Assembly (NCBI RefSeq): GCF_022059845.1
Contig: NZ_CP091851.1
Location: forward strand, 3,472,001-3,536,000
Source of the DNA: Terrirubrum flagellatum
GTDB lineage: Bacteria > Pseudomonadota > Alphaproteobacteria > Rhizobiales > Beijerinckiaceae
Length of the DNA stretch: 64,000 nucleotides
Reading direction: 5' to 3'
Position 1 is the stretch's first letter. Each line of letters begins with the position of its first letter. Shown piece by piece: positions 26,124-33,161 of the stretch. Under the pieces are notes generated by a model. The model was given only the letters and a program-made list of their open reading frames with translations. It was not told where the DNA came from and made no database searches. A program made the position numbers and the translations under genes.

Positions 26124-27074
26124 ATGCCCGCCGAAAAACAGCATTCCCGTGCGTTATCGACGCATTCAGGACTATCGCGCCCCGCGACGCGCGCCGCTGT
26201 GCTCGAGGACATAGCGCGCGCTTTCGTCACCGCCGCCGATCGCGATCCGCGCGCCGCCGAGACTTTCGCCGACATCGCGACAGCGCTCATCCCGCGCGTC
26301 GAGATGTCGACCGCCGTGGCCGTCGCGCGCCTGCTTGCAGGCTGCAAGGACGTCCCTGCGCCCGTGCTTGCGGCGCTCGCAGCGCGGGGCCTCAAGCCAC
26401 GCGGCGCCAAATCCACGCCCACTCTTCCGCCGGCCGACATCTGGACGTCGCCGGACGACGCGTCCGCAGCCCGCGATGAGAAAGCCCCGTCGCACGCATC
26501 CTTTCTTCCCGTTGGCGCTTCCGCCCGCGAGAAAGCGATCGCCGACGCGGCGCGGCTCGCCGCGCTCGACTCCGGACCGGAGCTGCGGCGCACGCTCGAC
26601 TCCGTCACGTCGCTGGCGCTGGCGCGGGCGGCCGAACGCAGGGACGGCGAAGACGCCGCCGCCATCCTTGCGCGCGTCGTCGGGCTCGGCGCCAACGCGC
26701 TCGCCCCCGCCTTCATCGATCCAACAGGCGAGTCGCTCGCCATCCTGCTCAAGGCCGCCGGCCTCACCGATGATGAGGCGATCCGCCTGCTCGTTGGCGT
26801 CGGTCCGACGCCGGTTCAGTCCGGCGCCGGCCTGAAAGCGGCGATGCGCGGCTTCCGGGCGCTCGATCGCGCCACCGCGATCCGGCTTTTATCCACAGCC
26901 GCCGGCGCCGGCTGGTCGGCCCGTCCGACGGCGGCTGACGAAGCGGGACCGCGACGCGGCGCCGCAATCTCCGCCACGATCTCGCCATCATTGGCCCGCC
27001 CAACGGGAGCGCCCGCCGGGCGCGCCGCCGAGTCCGCGCCCGCCCCCCGCGCCTCTTCGCGCGAGCGTGGTTGA
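26124..27074 (+). CDS. DUF2336-like protein
   Basis: An alanine-rich helical protein of 316 residues from ATG 26124 (344 if ATG 26040 is used; neither has a clear ribosome-binding site). ATRAAVLEDIARAFVTAADR and VEMSTAVAVARLLAGCKDVP resemble the repeated helical pairs of DUF2336 proteins of alphaproteobacteria. A second block, IRLLVGVGPTPVQSGAGLKA followed by FRALDRATAIRLL, is also typical. The C-terminal 60 residues are Pro/Ala/Arg-rich and probably disordered. No signal peptide. Function unknown. Confidence 0.65.
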   Translation: MPAEKQHSRALSTHSGLSRPATRAAVLEDIARAFVTAADRDPRAAETFADIATALIPRVEMSTAVAVARLLAGCKDVPAPVLAALAARGLKPRGAKSTPTLPPADIWTSPDDASAARDEKAPSHASFLPVGASAREKAIADAARLAALDSGPELRRTLDSVTSLALARAAERRDGEDAAAILARVVGLGANALAPAFIDPTGESLAILLKAAGLTDDEAIRLLVGVGPTPVQSGAGLKAAMRGFRALDRATAIRLLSTAAGAGWSARPTAADEAGPRRGAAISATISPSLARPTGAPAGRAAESAPAPRASSRERG

Positions 27075-27082
27075 AGGGCGCC

Positions 27083-27940
27083 ATGAGGCGGGTTACACGG
27101 CAGGGAATGAGTGTGTTGTTTCAACGACGTGGCGGCTGCCCGTTAACCTTGGCGACCGCCGCGATCGCAGTTCTTGCGGCGCCTGCGGTCGCGCAAATGC
27201 AGGCGGCGTCCGTCAAGGACGAGGGCTGGATCATCAGCCTGCGCGCCAACGCGGTCGTCGGCCCCGCATGGCCCGGCAGCGACAAATTCAGCTTCATCGC
27301 TTTTCCCTCGGCTTCGATCCGTCGCGCCGGAACGCCGAACCAGTTTTCCGCGCCTGACGACGGCATCGGTCTTGCGCTCATCGACAATGGCGTGCTGCGC
27401 GTCGGCCCCGTCGCGCGCTTCGTCGGCGGCCGCTACGCGTCACAGGATGCGCGCCTGCAAGGCCTGCGCACGATCAAGTGGGGCGGCGAGTTCGGCGCCT
27501 TCGCGGAATTCTGGCCGGTGCAGGACGTATTGCGCGGCCGTCTCGAAGTGCGCCAGGGCGTGCGCGCCCATTCCGGCCTCGTCGCCGATGTCGGTCTCGA
27601 TGCGGTCTACAAGGCCGGCCAGCACACGCTCTCGCTTGGCCCGCGCGTGTCGATGGGCAGCGATCGCTATGTCGACAAGTTCTACAGCGTGACGCCGGCG
27701 GAAGCAGCGGCGAATGGTCTTGTCTCCGCTTATGCGGCGTCAGGCGGCGTGACGTCGGTCGGCGCGCTCGCGGCCGTGAATTCGGCCTGGTCGCCAACAT
27801 GGTCGACGTCGGTCTACGCCGGTTACAAGCGCCTGACAGGCGACGCGGCGCAAAGCCCGATCACGCGCGGCCTCGGTTCGCCGAACCAGTACACGTTCGG
27901 CGCGACCGCGACCTACAACTTCTCGTTCGGCGGCTTCTGA
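27083..27940 (+). CDS. MipA/OmpV family outer membrane protein
   Basis: A 285-residue protein with an N-terminal signal (TLATAAIAVLAAPAVAQ). Alternating amphipathic strands follow, ending in an aromatic C-terminus (TYNFSFGGF), as in outer-membrane beta-barrels. WIISLRANAVVGPAWPGSDK, RTIKWGGEFGAFAEFWPV and WSTSVYAGYKRLTGDAAQSP are MipA/OmpV family blocks. Start ATG 27083 has AAGGG 4 nt upstream; an earlier TTG at 27071 is less likely. MipA scaffolds murein enzymes in E. coli, but most homologues are uncharacterised. Confidence 0.9.
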   Translation: MRRVTRQGMSVLFQRRGGCPLTLATAAIAVLAAPAVAQMQAASVKDEGWIISLRANAVVGPAWPGSDKFSFIAFPSASIRRAGTPNQFSAPDDGIGLALIDNGVLRVGPVARFVGGRYASQDARLQGLRTIKWGGEFGAFAEFWPVQDVLRGRLEVRQGVRAHSGLVADVGLDAVYKAGQHTLSLGPRVSMGSDRYVDKFYSVTPAEAAANGLVSAYAASGGVTSVGALAAVNSAWSPTWSTSVYAGYKRLTGDAAQSPITRGLGSPNQYTFGATATYNFSFGGF

Positions 27941-27946
27941 GCATTT

Positions 27947-28288
27947 TCAAATCTCGAAGAAGCTGCGCCCTTCGCGATCCTCGACTTCGACGAACCAGAG
28001 ATCCGGATCGAAACGGATCTCTTTCTTCATACGCTCTTCGGCGGCGAAAGACTCTGTCGTCTCCGCATCGTGCAGCCGCACGAATTTCCGATCGAGCGAG
28101 TCTTCATCGTAATCGCTTTGCGGCGCCGGTCCGAAGAGAATGGCGGTTCCGTCGAGCCGATCGACCTTGATGAAGATTGCGCCAGCGCTCGCAGCGCCAC
28201 GCCGACGCAATACGGCCGGCGCGTTCGCCGCCGCGCAACGGCGCAGCCAGGCTGACACCCAGATGTCTGATGTGACGCGCGCGGACAT
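27947..28288 (-). CDS. DUF1491 family protein
   Basis: A 113-residue cytoplasmic protein with SDIWVSAWLRRCAAANAPAV, AGAIFIKVDRLDGTAILFGP and DPDLWFVEVEDREGRSFFEI, all conserved in DUF1491 proteins of alphaproteobacteria. Function unknown. It is convergent with the MipA/OmpV gene (6 bp apart). Confidence 0.85.
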   Translation of the reverse strand: MSARVTSDIWVSAWLRRCAAANAPAVLRRRGAASAGAIFIKVDRLDGTAILFGPAPQSDYDEDSLDRKFVRLHDAETTESFAAEERMKKEIRFDPDLWFVEVEDREGRSFFEI

Positions 28289-28341
28289 GCAGCGAGGTTG
28301 AAGGCGCGCAGATGCGCGCCGTCAAGCAACAATGAAAATGA

Positions 28342-29145
28342 TCAGGGCCGGCTTGCGGCGACCGTGCCGGACTCGCGCAGGAGTTTCGGGCTGATCTCGC
28401 CCGTCACCTGCCATTTGTGGTCGCGCTCATATTTCTCGATGGCGGCGCGCGTCGCCGGCCCCATGAAGCCGTCAGGCTTCACCGACGCCGCGCCCTGACG
28501 CACGAGATAGCGCTGCACCTGCTGGATTTTCGGATCAGGCTCCGACGGCACGCCGCCGGGAGGCACGATGCCGCCACGGATCAATTCGGCCAGCGCGTCG
28601 CCCTTCGCGGTCGCAGGCGTCGCTGGCTTTGCAGCCGGCTTCTCCGCATTCGCATTCTTTTCAGGCGCGGCCGGTTTCGCCGGCTTGTCAGGCGTCGCGC
28701 GCGCAGGCTTGTCCGAGACGTCCGACATCAGACGCGCAAGCGATTGCTGTTCAGTCTGCGGCTGCGCAGCCTGCTGAGACTGAACTTGCGCCGCCGATTG
28801 CGGCGCAGGCGCTGCGACAGGCGCGGGCGGCGTCAACGCCGCGACCTCCTGCTGCGGACGCGCCGGCGGCAACGGCCTTTCAGCAGCGACGCGCGCGGCT
28901 GCGGCCGCCTTGCGGGCCGCGTCGATGCGCGCCTGTTCAACCGCTGCGAACAGAGGCGCGGGATGACGCGCCGATTGTAGCACCAGCGCGTTCACGGCGA
29001 TGCCCGTCGCCGCGATCGCGATCACGCCCGTGAGCACAATGCGGCGGCGTGGCCAGCGCGACAGGCCAAGCTTCGAGAAAAGCCCGCTCGGGCGCTTCGC
29101 CTTGCGCGGCTTTCTGGCGCGCGGCGGAGCGGGTTGCACTTGCAT
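28342..29145 (-). CDS. Membrane-anchored peptidoglycan-binding protein
   Basis: A 267-residue protein from ATG 29145 (277 from ATG 29175, which would overlap the kinase gene by 26 bp). A basic N-terminus precedes one membrane helix (RRIVLTGVIAIAATGIAVNA). A long Ala/Pro/Lys-rich linker crosses the periplasm. The C-terminal PG_binding_1 domain has IQQVQRYLVRQGAASVKPDG and GPATRAAIEKYERDHK. It follows a histidine kinase gene immediately, suggesting co-expression. Probable wall-sensing or wall-anchoring role (inference). Confidence 0.85.
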   Translation of the reverse strand: MQVQPAPPRARKPRKAKRPSGLFSKLGLSRWPRRRIVLTGVIAIAATGIAVNALVLQSARHPAPLFAAVEQARIDAARKAAAAARVAAERPLPPARPQQEVAALTPPAPVAAPAPQSAAQVQSQQAAQPQTEQQSLARLMSDVSDKPARATPDKPAKPAAPEKNANAEKPAAKPATPATAKGDALAELIRGGIVPPGGVPSEPDPKIQQVQRYLVRQGAASVKPDGFMGPATRAAIEKYERDHKWQVTGEISPKLLRESGTVAASRP

Positions 29146-29149
29146 CAGA

Positions 29150-30454
29150 TCAGGCACGGAGGCGCACCGGTTCATTCACGGCGTCGATAACAAGGCCCGG
29201 ACGAGTCTTCGTGCGGGCCACGGTGAGAATAGGAGCGACGGCTCCGGGCGCCATTTCGGCGCGGCCGTCGAGCGGCAGGCGAACGGTGACGGTCGTGCCG
29301 AGATTCTGTCCGCTTTCAAGCACGATCGCGCCGCCAAGCAAACCAGCAAGCCGGCGAACGACCGACAAGCCCAGGCCCGTGCCCTCATAGGGGCGATCGT
29401 AGGACGAACGCGCCTGGAAGAACGGATTGCCGAGACGCGGCAGATCCTCGACCGCGATGCCGACACCTGTATCCTCAACGACAATATCGAGCGCGCCGCC
29501 GACTCGCGCCGCGCGCACGGTGACGACGCCCTTGGCCGGCGTGAACTTCACCGCATTGTTCACGAGGTTGATCAGGATCTGCCGGCAGGCGCGACGATCG
29601 GACACGATCTCGCTGACTTCAGGCGCGAAGTCACGCTGCAGATCGACCTCCGCCTGGGCTGCGCGAATCCCCATCATGTCGCAGACGCCGTTCAGCAGGC
29701 CGCGCAGATCGAACGTCTCCGGCTCGACCTCGAAGGTGCCGGATTCGAGCTTCGACATGTCGAGCAGCATGTTCACGATCTCAAGCAGATGCTCGCCTGA
29801 ATCGCGAATGATCTTGGCGTATTCGCAACGACGTTCGTTGGTGATCTGGCCGAGTTGCTCCGATCCCAGAATTTCCGAGAAGCCGATGATCGCATTGAGC
29901 GGCGTGCGCAGCTCATGGCTGATGGTCGCGAGGAAGCGATCCTTGGCGACGCTGCTCGCTTCGGCGTCAGCCTTGGCGCGCGCCAGCTCATCTTCCCGCG
30001 CGCGCGCATCGCTCACATCCCGCAGCACCGCGACGCAACCGCCCTTATGAGGCGCGCAGCGCATTTCGACATCGATGAAATTATCGATCTCGCGCGTCGC
30101 GCCGCCGCGACGAACGCGCAGCGTTTCAGAGCGCGCCGCAGAGCCATGGCAGGCGTCGCTGACCGCCTTGAGAAAGGCCGGCCTGTCGCTGATATGGATG
30201 CGGACGAAAAGCCCGTCATTCCCAAGCGCATCGGTCGACACGCCGAAGAGAGATTGCGTGTCGCCGGACGCAGATACGACATTCGCCTGCGCGTCGAAAC
30301 GCGCGACAACATCGCCGAGCGCCGCATAGGGCTCGGGCGTCGCCGCTTCCGCCGCAGGATCAATATCGGGCTTCGGCAGCAGTCGAGATAGGATAATCGG
30401 AAGCCACATACTCCGCGCCGTCCCCGCGCAGATCATAAGCCTGCGCTTGTTCAT
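29150..30454 (-). CDS. PAS-domain sensor histidine kinase
   Basis: A 434-residue kinase. A PAS-like domain covers about residues 45-150. The HisKA segment has FLATISHELRTPLNAIIGFS with phospho-acceptor His180. The HATPase_c domain shows ILINLVNNAVKFTPAKG (N box), VEDTGVGI and GTGLGLSVVRRLAGLLGG. No convincing membrane helix is seen, apart from a mildly hydrophobic N-terminus, so it may be cytoplasmic. No response regulator is adjacent. The architecture recalls the PleC/PdhS/DivJ-type kinases of alphaproteobacteria, but assignment to a named pathway is not supported. Confidence 0.9.
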   Translation of the reverse strand: MNKRRLMICAGTARSMWLPIILSRLLPKPDIDPAAEAATPEPYAALGDVVARFDAQANVVSASGDTQSLFGVSTDALGNDGLFVRIHISDRPAFLKAVSDACHGSAARSETLRVRRGGATREIDNFIDVEMRCAPHKGGCVAVLRDVSDARAREDELARAKADAEASSVAKDRFLATISHELRTPLNAIIGFSEILGSEQLGQITNERRCEYAKIIRDSGEHLLEIVNMLLDMSKLESGTFEVEPETFDLRGLLNGVCDMMGIRAAQAEVDLQRDFAPEVSEIVSDRRACRQILINLVNNAVKFTPAKGVVTVRAARVGGALDIVVEDTGVGIAVEDLPRLGNPFFQARSSYDRPYEGTGLGLSVVRRLAGLLGGAIVLESGQNLGTTVTVRLPLDGRAEMAPGAVAPILTVARTKTRPGLVIDAVNEPVRLRA

Positions 30455-30749
30455 TCCCCGCGACCCTCGCAGTCGCCTCTTAAGGTCCCCCTAAAAGTAG
30501 TGAGCGCGTCCAGCGCGCAGCTGCGTTTCCGCCCCGTTTCGACGCGATTGCGCATGAGCGGCGCGGCGTTTCTCGGCGAATGGTGAACGCCGCGTTTCTG
30601 AAATTCAGCGCGAGCCGCCCATCCCCGGCATCCCCGCAACCTTCGTTGCATTCCGGTTAATTCGCGACGCGGAATGCATGCGAATCGTTTCACGCGACCT
30701 TGGCGCGCCTCTGTCATCTCTGTCGCGAGACGGGGAAGGCGGATACGCC

Positions 30750-31025
30750 ATGTTGGGACGCATCACGAAGACGATCATCTGCGTCGGCGCCATCACGGCG
30801 ATGTCGACCGAGCGCGACGTGACGAACGACCTGAAATCGCTCGCGGCGAACGCGCCGCAGGCGGCGATGGTTCAGGCCCAGGCGGCCTGCGCCGCCGATC
30901 CCGATCGCTGCGTCTCGGCGCTGCGCACCATCAGCGACCTGATCGCGCTGACGACCCCGCAGCCCTCGCGCGACACGCTCACGGCTTCCGACCGGGCGGC
31001 TGCGCCCCTGCGCCGCGGCGGCTGA
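30750..31025 (+). CDS. Small hypothetical secreted protein
   Basis: A 91-residue protein from ATG 30750 (MLGRITKTIICVGAITAMST), with GGAAGGCGGA upstream. An in-frame ATG at 30678 would add 24 residues. The N-terminus resembles a signal peptide or anchor. QAQAACAADPDRCVSALRTI has two cysteines 8 residues apart. Function not recognised. The 295-bp region between this gene and the divergent kinase gene holds no other recognised feature. Confidence 0.55.
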   Translation: MLGRITKTIICVGAITAMSTERDVTNDLKSLAANAPQAAMVQAQAACAADPDRCVSALRTISDLIALTTPQPSRDTLTASDRAAAPLRRGG

Positions 31026-31115
31026 GCCCGCAGGCCTTCACAGGCGCTCAGGGAACGCTTACCTGCCGGTGGAAGGCGCTTTAAGCCTTCGTGACGCAAC
31101 CTCCGGCCGGAACCC

Positions 31116-31568
31116 ATGACATCCGGGATCGACGCCATCCTCGACGACTTCTCCGTCCTCGACGAATGGGAAGACCGCTACCGCTATCTGATCGAGCTGG
31201 GAAAGACGCTCGAGCCCCTGCCTGACGCCGCCCATAACGACGTCAACAAGGTGCGCGGCTGCGCGAGCCAGGTCTGGATCGAGCCGCATGTCGACCATTC
31301 GACCTCGCCGCCGCGTCTGTCGTGGCGGGGCGACAGCGACGCCCATATCGTCCGCGGGCTGGTTGCGCTCACTCTCGCCTTCTTCAACGGGCGCACGCCG
31401 GAAGAGGTCGTCGCGGGCGATGCGCTGAAGCTTTTCAGCGATCTCGGCCTCGCCGAGCATCTAACGCCGCAGCGCTCGAACGGCGTGCGCGCCATGGTCG
31501 AGCGCATCAAGGCGGACGCGCGGGCGGCGCGCGATCAGGCCGCCGCGCCGTCGATGTCGGGGCGATAA
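31116..31568 (+). CDS. sufE: SufE family sulfur acceptor protein
   Basis: A 150-residue cytoplasmic protein. SufE takes persulfide sulfur from the SufS desulfurase for Fe-S cluster assembly. RYRYLIELGKTLEPLPDAAH and VRGCASQVWIEP with the acceptor Cys49 are diagnostic. LTLAFFNGRTPEEV and LGLAEHLTPQRSNGVRAMVE complete the fold. No suf cluster is adjacent. Its last 34 bp overlap the convergent DUF6456 gene. Confidence 0.94.
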   Translation: MTSGIDAILDDFSVLDEWEDRYRYLIELGKTLEPLPDAAHNDVNKVRGCASQVWIEPHVDHSTSPPRLSWRGDSDAHIVRGLVALTLAFFNGRTPEEVVAGDALKLFSDLGLAEHLTPQRSNGVRAMVERIKADARAARDQAAAPSMSGR

Positions 31569-32353
31569 CCGTCCGCGCCCCAGAAGCGCAGGCCGCCGGA
31601 GCGCTCCGGCCCCTTCGCCTCCGCCGCCAGTCCGTAATGTCGGGCCAGCCGCGACAGGCCCATCTCCAGCACCAGTTTGGCCGAACGCGCCGGCCACTGG
31701 CGTTCGCGCTCGACCTCGGGCAGGCGTTTGAGGAAGCCGCAGACATCGATCAGAAGGCCCGAGAATTCGGGGCCTATAGCGATCAGCGCGCGATCGACCC
31801 GCTGGCGAGCTTCCACCATGGCCTCGGTCGCGAGCCCGGGATCGGCGCACCGCCGGCCGCTCGCCACCGACGCCGACCAGTTGGCCGTCACTCGCGGCAT
31901 GATCTGCGCTCGTTCGAGATCGGCCCGCAGACGCTCGCCCGCCGCGAACTGCACCGCCGAAATCAACGGTTCGCCGTCCGGCCCCTTGCGACGATGCAGC
32001 CAGGCGAGCGGGCTCTCCGCCTCATTGACGAGAACAGGCCCATCTCCACGCGTCACCTCTCGGAGATCGGCGTGCTGGGCGAGAAAGGCGCGCTCGGGAT
32101 CGGCGCGGAGGCGCGCCAGTCGGGCCCGACCCGCCGCGGTGATTTCGAGCCGGGGCCGGCCGGCCGCCAACCGCCTGACGGCGAGATCGTCCGAAATCAA
32201 AGTCCCCACCACATCGGCCGGGAAGCGCGCGCCGCGACCGGGCCCGGCGAGAGCTCCGTTCGCCCTTGTGATCCGCGCCGGCCCGCTCTCCAGAAGGCCA
32301 AGCAGCCGATCCGCCCGGCCATCTCTCTGATAAGTTGTTGCGTTGCCCACCAT
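31535..32353 (-). CDS. DUF6456 domain protein (winged-helix-like)
   Basis: A 272-residue cytoplasmic protein. The first 90 residues (LISDDLAVRRLAAGRPRLEI, then TAAGRARLARLRAD) look like a winged-helix DNA-binding segment. ESPLAWLHRRKGPDGEPLIS starts the DUF6456 domain, which runs to LVLEMGLSRLARHYGL. Probably a transcription regulator, common in Hyphomicrobiales, with no defined role. AGGTGG precedes the ATG. A perfect GTTC-N7-GTTC box 11 bp upstream suggests LexA control. Confidence 0.82.
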   Translation of the reverse strand: MVGNATTYQRDGRADRLLGLLESGPARITRANGALAGPGRGARFPADVVGTLISDDLAVRRLAAGRPRLEITAAGRARLARLRADPERAFLAQHADLREVTRGDGPVLVNEAESPLAWLHRRKGPDGEPLISAVQFAAGERLRADLERAQIMPRVTANWSASVASGRRCADPGLATEAMVEARQRVDRALIAIGPEFSGLLIDVCGFLKRLPEVERERQWPARSAKLVLEMGLSRLARHYGLAAEAKGPERSGGLRFWGADGYRPDIDGAAA

Positions 32354-32363
32354 GCCGCCACCT

Positions 32364-32390
32364 GTTCACTATATGTTCCTATTGTAGGAA
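32364..32390 (-). promoter_or_regulatory. LexA-type box GTTC-N7-GTTC and overlapping palindrome
   Basis: GTTC at 32364 and 32375 are separated by ACTATAT, a perfect match to the alphaproteobacterial SOS box. TTCCTA-TTG-TAGGAA (32376-32390) is a perfect palindrome sharing the second GTTC. On the minus strand TATAGT (32373-32368) could serve as the -10 of the DUF6456 gene, placing the LexA box over the promoter. On the plus strand TATAAT occurs at 32391, but nothing reads rightward from it. Confidence 0.6.
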
Positions 32391-32495
32391 TATAATCTTT
32401 AGGAGCGTGACGCAAGCTTTTTCTTTGCGCGCGGACAAGAAAAACGCCGCGACGAAATCGCGGCGCTTGGGCGGTCTCCGGCTTTCCCGAGGGCG

Positions 32496-32906
32496 TCAGC
32501 GCCGCTTGCGCTTCTGGCCGAGACCCATCTGCTTTGCGAGATTGGAGCGGGCCTTGGCGTAGTTCGGCGCCACCATGGGATAGTCCGGCGGCAGGCCCCA
32601 TTTCTCGCGATACTGCTCCGGCGACAGGTTGTACTTGGTGCGCAGGTGCCGCTTGAGCGATTTGAACTTCAGCCCGTCTTCCAGACAGACGAGATATTCG
32701 AGATGGATCGACTTCTTCGGGCTGACCGCCGGCTTGGCGGGCTCGCTCGGCGCATCGAGCACCACGACATCGAGGCTCGTCAGGGCGCCATGCACGTCGC
32801 GGATCAGGCTCGGCAGATCAGACGCGGAAACTGTATTGTTGCTGACATAGGCCGAGACGATCTCTGACGCCAATTCGATATAGCTCGCGGACTCATCGGT
32901 TTTCAT
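32496..32906 (-). CDS. mucR: MucR/Ros family transcriptional regulator
   Basis: A 136-residue regulator from ATG 32906. The N-terminal oligomerisation half has IELASEIVSAYVSNNTVSAS. The C-terminal domain CLEDGLKFKSLKRHLRTKYN followed by EQYREKWGLPPDYPMVAPNY is the Ros/MucR signature. The prokaryotic zinc-finger ligands are Cys74, Asp77 (often Cys) and His87. The fourth position is Lys91 instead of His, so zinc binding is doubtful. MucR proteins are H-NS-like repressors binding A/T-rich DNA. Symbol given for the family only. Confidence 0.92.
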   Translation of the reverse strand: MKTDESASYIELASEIVSAYVSNNTVSASDLPSLIRDVHGALTSLDVVVLDAPSEPAKPAVSPKKSIHLEYLVCLEDGLKFKSLKRHLRTKYNLSPEQYREKWGLPPDYPMVAPNYAKARSNLAKQMGLGQKRKRR

Positions 32907-32998
32907 GATGCGCCCATCCCTTTCCCGCTCCGCGGCGGCCGCGAGGCGACGCCCCGTCAAGTTATTCCCATAGCATTTCCGCTAGGCTGATTTGCACG

Positions 32999-33015
32999 AA
33001 TATTCAAGCAATATT
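32999..33015. promoter_or_regulatory. AATATT-N5-AATATT motif upstream of mucR
   Basis: Two AATATT hexamers (32999-33004 and 33010-33015) lie in an A/T-rich stretch of the 255-bp gap between mucR and the oligopeptidase gene. MucR proteins bind A/T-rich sites with T-A steps and usually repress their own genes, so this is a candidate autoregulatory site. No direct evidence. Confidence 0.35.
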
Positions 33016-33161
33016 TCCCCATTTCACGCGTCTCTTTCATCTCAATTAGCGCAGGTCTCGCGAAGACTTCCGCAACGGACGCGAATTGAGCAAAACCGAT
33101 TCTTGCCGCGACGCGTTGCTCATCTTATCTGATCCATGACTGACGAAAGTTGTGAGACGCC

